The notes beneath the pieces were generated by a model. The model was given only the letters and a program-made list of their open reading frames with translations. It was not told where the DNA came from and searched no databases. Positions 1-7,218 of a DNA stretch of 64,000 bases are shown piece after piece; position 1 is the stretch's first letter; the number at the start of each line of letters is the position of its first letter. The position numbers and the translations under genes were made by a program. Source of the stretch: Taibaiella sp041660405 (lineage in GTDB: Bacteria; Bacteroidota; Bacteroidia; Chitinophagales; Chitinophagaceae); NCBI GenBank assembly GCA_041660405.1, contig JBAZWL010000010.1:62001-126000 (forward strand), read 5' to 3'.

Positions 1-1
1 T

Positions 2-544
2 GAAAAATGGCAGAAAGAGATCGAGCAATTAAGAACAATCGTTCTCGATTGCGGACTGATGGAAGAGTTGAAATGGGGATGCCCGTGCTATATGTATCAG
101 GGTAGCAATATTGTACTGATCCATGTGTTTAAAGAGTACTGTGCGCTTTTGTTTTTCAAAGGCGTATTGATGCATGATCCCGATGGTATTTTAATTCAGC
201 AAACAGAAAATGTACAGTCGGCACGGCAAATACGATTTACTAATCTAAAGGAAATAGTAAAGCTGGCCCCCACCCTTAAGGCTTATATTTATGAAGCTAT
301 TGAAGTGGAAAAAGCTGGCTTGAACGTGAAGCTGAAGAAGACCAAAGACTTTGCTGTTCCTGAAGAATTTCAAAATAAACTGGATAAAAACAAGGCCTTG
401 AAAACTGCCTTTGAAGCCTTGACACCAGGAAGGCAAAGAGCCTATCTTTTTTATTTTGGCCAGGCCAAGCAATCCAAAACCCGCGAGTCGAGAGTGGAAA
501 AGTATATACCACAAATTCTTAGCGGGAAAGGATTGGAGGATTAA
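2..544 (+). CDS. YdeI/DUF1801-like protein, 5' end outside the window
   Basis: The reading frame is open from the first bases of the window, so the gene begins upstream; an internal ATG at 59 is not its start. The visible 181 codons begin KWQKEIEQLRTIVLDCGL and contain the ELKWGCPCYMYQG stretch and a basic C-terminal part (LTPGRQRAYLFYF), both typical of the YdeI/DUF1801 family. Family members adopt a small alpha/beta fold; no biochemical role is established. Two further DUF1801 genes follow within 2.2 kb, suggesting a local gene group. The next gene starts 25 bp after the stop. Confidence 0.8.
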   Translation, partial: EKWQKEIEQLRTIVLDCGLMEELKWGCPCYMYQGSNIVLIHVFKEYCALLFFKGVLMHDPDGILIQQTENVQSARQIRFTNLKEIVKLAPTLKAYIYEAIEVEKAGLNVKLKKTKDFAVPEEFQNKLDKNKALKTAFEALTPGRQRAYLFYFGQAKQSKTRESRVEKYIPQILSGKGLED

Positions 545-569
545 TGCTGTGATAAAGAAATAGTTAATT

Positions 570-1235
570 ATGACCCTTAAAGAAACACTCGCACAACTTG
601 AAGCGCTTAGTAATGAAACAATGCTTGCGCATAACATCAAACATGGTGCCGGCAAAAACCAGTTTGGCGTTAAAATGGGTGATATCCGGACGGTTGCAAA
701 CAAGATCAAAAAAGACCACCAGCTGGCCTTACAGCTTTGGGATACAGCAATTATCGAAGCCAGGCTTTTGGCAACTTTAATTATTGATCTTAAAAAATTA
801 TCGCATGAGGATATAAACCGGATGGTATCATCCGAAAAGTTTATCCAGGTGGCCGACTGGTTGTATGCTTATGTTATAAAACCTTATCCGGATAACGAAT
901 TGTTGCGGGCAGCATGGATGAAGTCGAAAGATACCATGCGTGCCCGTGCCGGATGGAGCCTGACTGCAGGACGTGTAACCCGTAACCCAGATGGGCTGGA
1001 CCTCCCTGCCCTGCTCGACAGAATAGAAAAAGAAATGCCCAAAGCTGCGCCGGAAGTACAATGGACCATGAATACTACCTTGGGTCAGATCGGGATTAAT
1101 TTCCCGCAGTATCGCGACCGCGCGCTTGCTATTGGAGAAAAGCTGGGCATCTATAGAGATTACCCGGTATCCAAAGGGTGCACTTCGCCTTTTGTCCCGA
1201 TATGGGTCAACGAAATGGTACGCAGGCAAGGATAA
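570..1235 (+). CDS. AlkD-family DNA alkylation repair protein
   Basis: The 221-residue product is almost entirely helical and fits the HEAT-repeat fold of AlkD-like DNA glycosylases (PF08713), which excise alkylated purines without base flipping. Supporting stretches are FGVKMGDIRTVANKIKKD near residue 33, the EARLLATLII helix near residue 65 and the VADWLYAYVIKPYP segment near residue 100. Length agrees with the family (about 210-240). It probably acts in the cytoplasm. It is co-directional with the flanking DUF1801 genes with short gaps, so co-transcription is likely. Whether the catalytic Asp/Trp pair of AlkD is kept cannot be decided without an alignment. Confidence 0.8.
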   Translation: MTLKETLAQLEALSNETMLAHNIKHGAGKNQFGVKMGDIRTVANKIKKDHQLALQLWDTAIIEARLLATLIIDLKKLSHEDINRMVSSEKFIQVADWLYAYVIKPYPDNELLRAAWMKSKDTMRARAGWSLTAGRVTRNPDGLDLPALLDRIEKEMPKAAPEVQWTMNTTLGQIGINFPQYRDRALAIGEKLGIYRDYPVSKGCTSPFVPIWVNEMVRRQG

Positions 1236-1309
1236 GCGGCCGGATGATTTGCAGGTTTAAAAAGTAAATAAAGAATCAGGACTTTTCCATCTATCAAAAA
1301 TGAATGCTC

Positions 1310-1729
1310 ATGGCTAAATCTAAATTAGCAGAAGTAAAGACAAAAGAGACTACTGCAAGTGTTGAAGATTTTATAAACACAGTGGAAAGCGAAACAAAAC
1401 GCAAAGACAGTTTGCATTTGCTGAAGCTCATGGAAAAGGCAACAAAAGAAAAACCTAAAATGTGGGGAGCCTCCCTGATTGGCTTCGGGAATAAAAGATA
1501 TAAAAGTCCCACCAGCGGTAGAGAAGTAGATTGGTTTGTGATCGGCTTTTCACCACGAAAGGCAAACCTGTCTTTGTATCTTCAGCTTGATAGTACACAA
1601 CGGGAGGAAACTTTGCAGAAATTAGGCAAACACAAAACAGACGGTGGTTGCATTTACGTTAATAAGCTGGAAGATATCGATATGAAAGTGCTGGAAGAAA
1701 TGATCAAACTGTCAGCGAAGAAAAAGTAA
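1310..1729 (+). CDS. DUF1801 domain protein
   Basis: The product is about 139 residues counted from the ATG at 1310 (MAKSKLAEVKTKETT); an in-frame ATG at 1304 would add two residues. DUF1801 features seen are the helical N-terminus, KPKMWGASLIGFGNKRYKSP near residue 47, the DWFVIGFSPRKANLSLYL strand pair and the closing CIYVNKLEDID segment. The family has no proven activity. It sits between an AlkD-like repair gene and a GNAT acetyltransferase, only 12 bp from the latter. Confidence 0.8.
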   Translation: MAKSKLAEVKTKETTASVEDFINTVESETKRKDSLHLLKLMEKATKEKPKMWGASLIGFGNKRYKSPTSGREVDWFVIGFSPRKANLSLYLQLDSTQREETLQKLGKHKTDGGCIYVNKLEDIDMKVLEEMIKLSAKKK

Positions 1730-1741
1730 ACGTCTTTTCAA

Positions 1742-2284
1742 ATGACAACCCATACACAGACCGATAACACAAAAATCATCAACACTGCAAACAATGATCT
1801 AACCGATGTGCTCTGGCTTTTTGAACAGGCCATGGAATTACAGGGAAGGAATGGTTATAAAGTTTGGGAGGATGTAGACAAAGCCAGTTTAGAAAAGGAT
1901 ATAGCAAGCGGACTTCAATATAAAATTGTACAGGGCAACGATATCCTATGCATCTTCAGCATTCAGTATAACGATCCTTTTATATGGCGCGACAGAGATC
2001 GCAATGATGCTATTTACCTGCACCGGATTGTAGTAAATCCAAATTTCAAAGGGCAAAAACAATTTCAAAAAGTGCTGGATTGGGCTAAAGACTTTGCACA
2101 ATCGAAGGGCCTGCAATATGTAAGAATGGATACCTGGGCAGACAACCTCAAAATTATTGAGTACTACAAATCGTTCGGCTTTGCGTTTATAGAAAATTAT
2201 AAAACGCCGGATGCGCCTGAATTACCGATTCAAAACAGGAATTTAAATGTAGCATTGTTGGAGCTAAAATTGACACACAACTAA
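1742..2284 (+). CDS. GNAT-family N-acetyltransferase
   Basis: The 180-residue protein has the GNAT core: a strand ending LHRIVVNPNFKGQKQF near residue 100, where the acetyl-CoA pyrophosphate loop normally lies, then the helix VLDWAKDFAQSKGL, the strand YVRMDTWADNLKIIEYYKSF and the terminal GFAFIENY. This last pattern (D..A.N..A..FY...GF) is the usual motif B region. It should transfer an acetyl group from acetyl-CoA to an unknown amine. The loop differs slightly from the usual Q/R-x-x-G-x-G/A. It belongs to the co-directional run that includes two DUF1801 genes. Confidence 0.85.
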   Translation: MTTHTQTDNTKIINTANNDLTDVLWLFEQAMELQGRNGYKVWEDVDKASLEKDIASGLQYKIVQGNDILCIFSIQYNDPFIWRDRDRNDAIYLHRIVVNPNFKGQKQFQKVLDWAKDFAQSKGLQYVRMDTWADNLKIIEYYKSFGFAFIENYKTPDAPELPIQNRNLNVALLELKLTHN

Positions 2285-2306
2285 TACACCAAAGGCCAAT
2301 TTATAA

Positions 2307-2747
2307 ATGTCCGACCCTAAACCCATTCACCCAGACTTCCGCTTCCTGCTGGACTTTAAGGAACAAAGCCTCATTGATCTCTTTTGTGATCTAAGATCAT
2401 TTGTGCTGGAGATACATCCTGATAGCAATGAGCTATTGTACCATACACATGCCTTAACCACAGTGTTTTCCATTTCAGAAAAACTAGGTGATGCTTTTTG
2501 TATGATACCCATTTACAGTAACCACCTCAATCTGGGTTTCAATAAAGGAACCTTGCTCAAAGATCCGCACAAGCTACTGGAAGGAACAGGCAATTTAATA
2601 CGCCATATTCCAGTAAGGCAAGTAAGCGATTACCGCAACAGCAAAGTAAAAACGCTGATACAGGCTGCGGTAGACTTTGCAATACAGGGCATAGACAAGC
2701 CCACTAAATCTACTGGTAAGATTATCTCGAAGATCAAGAAAAGCTAA
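2307..2747 (+). CDS. DUF1801 domain protein
   Basis: The 146-residue protein carries DUF1801 features: an acidic helical N-terminus, SNELLYHTHALTTVFSISEK around residue 38, DAFCMIPIYSNHLNLGF around residue 62 and a hydrophobic helix LIQAAVDFAIQGI before a Lys-rich tail. It is the third member of this broad family within 2.8 kb but clearly divergent from the other two, so recent tandem duplication is unlikely. The function is unknown. The start at 2307 lies 22 bp after the GNAT stop. Confidence 0.75.
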   Translation: MSDPKPIHPDFRFLLDFKEQSLIDLFCDLRSFVLEIHPDSNELLYHTHALTTVFSISEKLGDAFCMIPIYSNHLNLGFNKGTLLKDPHKLLEGTGNLIRHIPVRQVSDYRNSKVKTLIQAAVDFAIQGIDKPTKSTGKIISKIKKS

Positions 2748-2803
2748 GGTTATTACATCAGTGAAATGAAGCGGTCCTATCAGATCATTTTTTTCCTTAT
2801 TTT

Positions 2804-3650
2804 GTGTTTCCTTACAAAATAACGTTTATGCAATTCGGAACAGTTGCCGATCCCGGCGCGATAGATTTTACCTTACCTAAAGATGCACCGGAAACAACCA
2901 AAGTATTGAAAGCAGCCAAGAGCAATGAACCCTTTGAGGTCTATGTGGGCTGTGCCAAATGGAACCGTGGCGATCTGAAAGGATTTTATCCACGTGGTGT
3001 AAAGGACGAGCTTACTTATTATGCACAACAGTTCAACAGCATAGAGCTGAATGCTACCTTCTATGGTATGCCCGATTTGAAACAGGTAGAAACCTGGAAA
3101 GATAAAACGCCGGAAGGTTTTAAATTTTTCCCGAAGCTCACCAATACCATCACACACTTCAAACGATTGCTCAATGCGCAGGAAGCTGTAGAACAATTCT
3201 GCGGCGCTATAGCAGCCTTCGATGATCGACTGGGTATGGCCTTCATGCAATTGCACGATAACTTTAAACCTAAAGATTTTGAACGGTTGAAGGCTACCCT
3301 GGAAAATTTCCCTAAAGGTATTCCCTTAGGCCTTGAAGTTGGAACAACTGGGCATGGCTAATATCATAGTGGATACTGCCGGTCGCCGTGATATGCTACA
3401 TATGCGGCTTACCAGTCCCGTGGCTTTTGTGCGGTATGTTGGCGCCAATCATCCTACGGATAAAGATCGCCTGGATGATTGGATAGAACGGATCAAAAAA
3501 TGGCGCAAAGAAGGATTACAGAAATTGTACTTCTTCGTACACCAAAACGTAGAACTGGAATCTCCCCTGCTCGCTACGCATTTTATTGAGGAGATCAATA
3601 AGGCGTTTAAACTTTCATTACATATTCCGGTGAGGCCACCTGTAAAGTAG
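2804..3650 (+). pseudogene. DUF72 protein broken by internal deletion and frameshift
   Basis: Two overlapping open frames (2804-3361 and 3333-3650) carry the two halves of one DUF72 (YecE-like TIM-barrel) protein. The first has EVYVGCAKWNRGDLKGFYP, NSIELNATFYGMP and the GMAFMQLHDNFKP strand and runs to GIPLGLEV. The second resumes with NIIVDTAGRRDMLHMRLT and ends LHIPVRPPVK. The family segment that normally joins them, with the conserved R-H-x-x-W-F and a following helix, is absent, and the frame changes at about 3345. A deletion of roughly 20-25 codons with length 3n+2 explains both facts. The ATG at 2828 (MQFGTVADPG) may be the true start. A sequencing or assembly error would explain a frameshift but less easily the missing segment. 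Confidence 0.75.
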
Positions 3651-3660
3651 TGTGACATTT

Positions 3661-3699
3661 TTATTTCTCGCAGTGACGCCGCATCGCTGCAAGAAATAA
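3661..3699. repeat. Palindromic repeat, family C copy 1
   Basis: This 39-bp imperfect inverted repeat has TTATTTCTCGCA on one side and TGCAAGAAATAA on the other. It matches, in the opposite orientation, the element at 33927-33966, which shares the outer TTATTT/AAATAA arms and the CGC-rich core. It lies just past the broken DUF72 gene. Behaviour is that of a dispersed REP-like intergenic repeat. Confidence 0.65.
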
Positions 3700-3711
3700 T
3701 TACTATATAAA

Positions 3712-3747
3712 GAAAGCCGCAGAGATTTCAACATCTCTACGGCTTTC
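3712..3747. terminator. Bidirectional terminator between DUF72 remnant and terC
   Basis: GAAAGCCG pairs with CGGCTTTC and, after one mismatch, AGAGAT pairs with ATCTCT, giving a 14-bp stem. It lies between convergent genes and can serve both. Confidence 0.75.
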
Positions 3748-3765
3748 CAATAATAAGGTCCTTTC

Positions 3766-4797
3766 TTATTTTGCGATCTCTCCTGCTTCCTTTTTCTCCG
3801 GCAATAATAACGAAGCCAAAACAGCAATAATCAATACACCACCCACAATAGCTAATGAAATGGGTGATGAAATATGCCAGGCTTCATTTTGGCCAATAAC
3901 CATTTTTACACCTATGAAAGTTAGAATTACGGCCAGACCGTACTTCAGAAAGCGGAACATATGAATAAAGTTGGCTAACAGGAAGTACAGCGCACGCAAG
4001 CCGAGTATCGCGAAAATATTGGAAGTATACAGGATAAACGGATCATCGGGCGCAATAGCGAAAATTGCAGGAATAGAATCCACAGCAAATAACAGATCGG
4101 TAAATTCGATAACGGCCACAACTACTAGCAATGGAGTGGCTAACTTAACGCCATTTTCAATGGTAAAGAATTTATCTCCATCAAAGTTCTTACTTACTTT
4201 AAAAAACCGATGCACCAGTTTGGCTCCCGGACTTTTAGTAAAATCTTTTTCCCCATCATCTTCCTTAGCAAATGCAGATTTGATACCTGCGTAAATAAGA
4301 AAAATACCGAATATCAGCAGCACAATATTGATATGCAGAGTCATACCCATAAACGTCATTGGCGCCAGGTAGGTTACATTGATCAGTCCCACACCGGTAA
4401 ATATAAATATAGCCCGGAACACTAACGCGCCGATAATACCCCAGAACAACACTTTATGATGTACCTCTTTAGGCACATTGAAAAAACCGAATACAAGGAT
4501 AAACACAAAGAGATTATCGACAGACAATGCTTTCTCGATCCAGTAGGCCGATTGGAATTGGGTAAATTTTTCAAAGGCAAGTTCAGGAGAATCTGTACGG
4601 AAAGTGAGGTATATTACACCACTAAAGATCATGGACAATGAAATCCAGACAATCGACCAAGTGACTGCTTCTTTGTTACTTACAGCATGACTCTTTTTGT
4701 TGAAAACACCAAGATCCAACAGTAACATAATCAGGACCAGAATAGCAAAACCGATAAGAATTCCCGGGTGGCTTATCATTGAAACTTTATTATTCAT
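3766..4797 (-). CDS. TerC/Alx-family integral membrane protein
   Basis: The 343-residue protein has about eight hydrophobic segments and the family's acidic membrane motifs: LDLGVFNKKSHAVS near residue 27, the SVDNLFVFILVFGFF segment near residue 92 and EFTDLLFAVDSIPAIFAI near residue 230. Members of the TerC/Alx group are linked to manganese export and tellurite or pH stress; which ion this protein handles is inferred only. It is a single-gene unit, convergent with the DUF72 remnant. A candidate -7 box (TACATTTG, minus strand) lies about 80 bp upstream without a well-placed -33 box. I see no yybP-ykoY riboswitch in the upstream region. Confidence 0.85.
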   Translation of the reverse strand: MNNKVSMISHPGILIGFAILVLIMLLLDLGVFNKKSHAVSNKEAVTWSIVWISLSMIFSGVIYLTFRTDSPELAFEKFTQFQSAYWIEKALSVDNLFVFILVFGFFNVPKEVHHKVLFWGIIGALVFRAIFIFTGVGLINVTYLAPMTFMGMTLHINIVLLIFGIFLIYAGIKSAFAKEDDGEKDFTKSPGAKLVHRFFKVSKNFDGDKFFTIENGVKLATPLLVVVAVIEFTDLLFAVDSIPAIFAIAPDDPFILYTSNIFAILGLRALYFLLANFIHMFRFLKYGLAVILTFIGVKMVIGQNEAWHISSPISLAIVGGVLIIAVLASLLLPEKKEAGEIAK

Positions 4798-5050
4798 TAT
4801 TGATTTTAAGTTAATTATAAGAGTTACTAAAAGTAATTTAAATCAGAGATTAATTGATCTTACCCTAAATCTTACAAATGTATGATCACTTGGCCCTTCT
4901 TATTCTCTTCCAACATCCTCTCTCGATTTGGTCAAAGATATCCCTTTATCCACTCCGATACTTTTTAATACTGCAGATTTTTTTGATTCTTTTTTTAATG
5001 GCGTTATGGCTTGTACTATCTGATCAATTAATTTCCTTACAAAACAAAGA

Positions 5051-5079
5051 ACCGTTCCCTTTTCAGAGAACGGTTCTTT
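5051..5079 (-). terminator. Terminator of the rplM-rpsI-rpsB operon
   Basis: AGAACCGTTC and GAACGGTTCT form a 10-bp stem around a short loop, followed on the minus strand by TTGTTTTG. It lies just downstream of the rpsB stop. The rest of 4798-5112 shows only AT-rich sequence and the terC promoter region. Confidence 0.85.
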
Positions 5080-5112
5080 ATGAAAATTGTGAACAGTTGG
5101 CCAGATATAAGA

Positions 5113-6012
5113 TTATCTTTTAGCCGGGCCACCAGCACCTGCTGGTTTACGACCACCTGCACCAGCTCCACCGCCTGGACCGCGCTTAGCACGACCGGCT
5201 CCACCAGCACCAGGTTTACCACCTGCTTTCTTATCTTTATCTTCTTCGTCAAGGTCAAGACCACGAGTACGTTCTGTAAATTCTTCTTCGCCTTCTTCTT
5301 GTTCCTGCTCTTTATTGGAAGCACGCTCTTCGATACCTTCGATGATAGCAGCGATCAAATAATTAGTGATGATAGCGATTGATTTCGTAGCATCATCGTT
5401 AGATGGGATAGAGAAGTCAACTTTAGTAGGATCGCTGTTAGTATCTACCATTGCGAAAGTAGTGATACCAAGGCGTTTTGCTTCAGCAAGAGCAATATGC
5501 TCGTGACTGATATCCACCATGAAGATAGCAGCAGGAGTACGGCCCATCTGAGCGATACCACCTAATACTTTTTCCATTTTTTGTTTGCTACGGTCCAAAG
5601 TAAGACGCTCTTTCTTTGTAACGCTGTCCAAAGTACCATCGTTCAGCATTTTTTCGATGCTCTGCATCTTCTTAACGCTTTTACGGATAGTCTGGAAGTT
5701 GGTAAGCATACCACCTAACCAACGTTCAGTAACATAAGGCATGTTAGCTTTAGCTGCTGCTTCTGCTACGATTTCCTTAGCTTGTTTTTTAGTAGCAACG
5801 AACATGATTTTCTTACCGCTTTTTGCGATAGATTTCAATGCTGCTGCAGATTCCTGCAATCCATCAATAGTTTTGTTCAGATCGATGATATGAATGCCGT
5901 TCTTTTCGGTAAAGATGTATGGAAGCATTTTAGGATTCCATTTTTTCTTTTGGTGACCAAAGTGAACCCCGGCTTCAAGCAATTGCTGATGTAATGATTT
6001 ATTTTCTTCCAT
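5113..6012 (-). CDS. rpsB: Small ribosomal subunit protein uS2
   Basis: Residues 1-235 are a standard S2: LLEAGVHFGHQKKKWNPKM at the N-terminus, FVATKKQAKEIV, RWLGGMLTNFQTIRKS and the DISHEHIALAEAKRLGI strand. S2 binds the 30S body late in assembly and is needed for mRNA docking. The product is 299 residues against about 240 in E. coli; the extra C-terminus is first acidic (EQEQEEGEEEF), then a Gly/Ala/Pro/Lys/Arg tail of about 45 residues that looks disordered. It is the last gene of the operon: tsf, which often follows rpsB, is not here and a terminator closes the unit. Confidence 0.97.
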   Translation of the reverse strand: MEENKSLHQQLLEAGVHFGHQKKKWNPKMLPYIFTEKNGIHIIDLNKTIDGLQESAAALKSIAKSGKKIMFVATKKQAKEIVAEAAAKANMPYVTERWLGGMLTNFQTIRKSVKKMQSIEKMLNDGTLDSVTKKERLTLDRSKQKMEKVLGGIAQMGRTPAAIFMVDISHEHIALAEAKRLGITTFAMVDTNSDPTKVDFSIPSNDDATKSIAIITNYLIAAIIEGIEERASNKEQEQEEGEEEFTERTRGLDLDEEDKDKKAGGKPGAGGAGRAKRGPGGGAGAGGRKPAGAGGPAKR

Positions 6013-6062
6013 TGTTGGAAAATTGAATGAGTTGATAATAATTAAAAAATAAGCTTATCCTC

Positions 6063-6088
6063 ATTACTACTCTTTGCAGAGTAATAAT
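6063..6088 (-). promoter_or_regulatory. Intercistronic hairpin between rpsI and rpsB
   Basis: An 11-bp stem with one mismatch (ATTACTACTCT with AGAGTAATAAT, 4-nt loop) lies in the 83-bp gap just upstream of rpsB. It has no U-run, so an attenuator, processing site or S2-binding leader are all possible. Confidence 0.4.
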
Positions 6089-6095
6089 AACCGGA

Positions 6096-6485
6096 TTAAC
6101 GTTTAGAGAACTGGAAGCTACGACGTGCTTTAGCTTTACCGAATTTCTTACGTTCAACAACACGTGGATCGCGACGCAATAAGCCTTGTTTTTTCAACGC
6201 AGGACGGAATTCAGCATTCACTTCGCAAAGGCAACGGGCAATACCTAATTTGATTGCTTCTGCCTGTCCTTTAGGGCCACCACCCTGAACATTTACATTA
6301 ATATCGTACTGATCCAAAGCTTCGATAGTCTTCAATGGAAGTTCTACCTGGTTTTGTAAGTATATCAGTGTGAAGTATGCTTTGTATTCTTTGTCGTTCA
6401 CTTTAATTTCACCGGTACCTTTGTTTAAATATACGCGGGCAACAGCTTCTTTACGACGACCTACAGCATTTTTCTGTTTTTCCAT
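6096..6485 (-). CDS. rpsI: Small ribosomal subunit protein uS9
   Basis: The 129-residue protein has the S9 landmarks: AVGRRKEAVARVYL at the N-terminus, VNVQGGGPKGQAEAIKLGIA near residue 70 and the basic tail KKFGKAKARRSFQFSKR, whose terminal Lys-Arg reaches the P-site tRNA in the ribosome. Length is normal. It follows rplM by 40 bp, the near-universal L13-S9 pairing, and a short CCCCTA/TAGGGG hairpin lies in that gap. Confidence 0.97.
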   Translation of the reverse strand: MEKQKNAVGRRKEAVARVYLNKGTGEIKVNDKEYKAYFTLIYLQNQVELPLKTIEALDQYDINVNVQGGGPKGQAEAIKLGIARCLCEVNAEFRPALKKQGLLRRDPRVVERKKFGKAKARRSFQFSKR

Positions 6486-6525
6486 TTAATTAGAAAGTTA
6501 TTATGCCCCTAAAAGGGCCTAGGGG

Positions 6526-6975
6526 TTAATATTTAAATTCTTTTGGTTGTTGTGCTTTATGTCCGTGTTCAGCACCTTCGTATACAAACAGTTTTTTGTA
6601 CATCGCACGGCCCAAACGGTTTTTAGGAAGCATACCTTTTACAGCGCGCTCGATTACTGCATTTGGACGACGGTTCAACAAATTCTTTGCTGATTCGTGT
6701 TTTTGTCCGCCTGGGTAACCAGTTACGTGTTGGTAATCTTTATCTTCCAATTTGTTACCGGTCAAAATGATTTTTCCGGAATTCACAACGATTACATAAT
6801 CACCACAATCAAAGTGGGGAGTATAGTAAGGTTTGTTTTTACCACGTAAAACCGCGGCAATTTTAGAACTGAAGCGACCTAAAGTCTGGTTAGTTGCATC
6901 AGCCACCCACCATTCACGCTTAACGATAGTTTCGTTAGCAGACTGGGTCCTGTAGCTCAATTGTTTAAGAGACAT
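6526..6975 (-). CDS. rplM: Large ribosomal subunit protein uL13
   Basis: The 149-residue protein shows L13 features: REWWVADATNQTLGRFSSKIA, LRGKNKPYYTPHFDCGDYVIVVN, GNKLEDKDYQHVTGYPGG and the AVKGMLPKNRLG helix. I chose the ATG at 6975 (MSLKQLSYRTQSANET); the frame is open for 27 more codons, but those overlap a structured leader and include the promoter -7 box, so they are unlikely to be translated. It is the first gene of rplM-rpsI-rpsB. Confidence 0.97.
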   Translation of the reverse strand: MSLKQLSYRTQSANETIVKREWWVADATNQTLGRFSSKIAAVLRGKNKPYYTPHFDCGDYVIVVNSGKIILTGNKLEDKDYQHVTGYPGGQKHESAKNLLNRRPNAVIERAVKGMLPKNRLGRAMYKKLFVYEGAEHGHKAQQPKEFKY

Positions 6976-7011
6976 TGTAAATTTGCTTTTTGCTGAATGA
7001 TTATTCGTTAT

Positions 7012-7048
7012 CCGATGCTTATGTTTTACAACATAATTTCCGCATTGG
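7012..7048 (-). promoter_or_regulatory. Structured 5' leader of rplM operon
   Basis: In the transcript, CCAAUGC pairs with GCAUCGG with one A-C mismatch, then a 5-nt bulge GGAAA, then a perfect 7-bp stem UUAUGUU/AACAUAA closed by a GUAA tetraloop. It begins at about the predicted transcription start and ends 36 nt before the rplM start. Ribosomal protein leaders are a known feedback device; the ligand here is unproven. Confidence 0.55.
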
Positions 7049-7053
7049 GAGCG

Positions 7054-7085
7054 CAAAGGTAATTTTAGTGTGGAAAACTACCAAA
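7054..7085 (-). promoter_or_regulatory. Promoter of rplM operon (Bacteroidota type)
   Basis: On the minus strand TTTG (7082-7085), a 20-nt spacer and TACCTTTG (7054-7061) match the -33/-7 consensus TTTG/TAnnTTTG exactly. Transcription would start near 7048, about 73 nt before the rplM ATG. Confidence 0.75.
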
Positions 7086-7218
7086 CAATTCATTAAGTTT
7101 TTTTGACGCACCGCTGTAATTAATTGATTTTCAATAAAAATATTGAATAATTATTTTCAACACCTCCATTTTCCCCGCTCTTTTCTAAACTTTTGCTTCT
7201 AAATGAATATTACCGGTA

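Noticed and set aside
4798..5050. yybP-ykoY riboswitch upstream of the TerC/Alx gene
   Set aside because: E. coli alx has one, but I see no matching conserved core or stacked stems here.
6976..7056. 27-codon N-terminal extension of L13
   Set aside because: These codons fall within the hairpin leader and the -7 box; L13 normally starts close to the REWWVADA segment.
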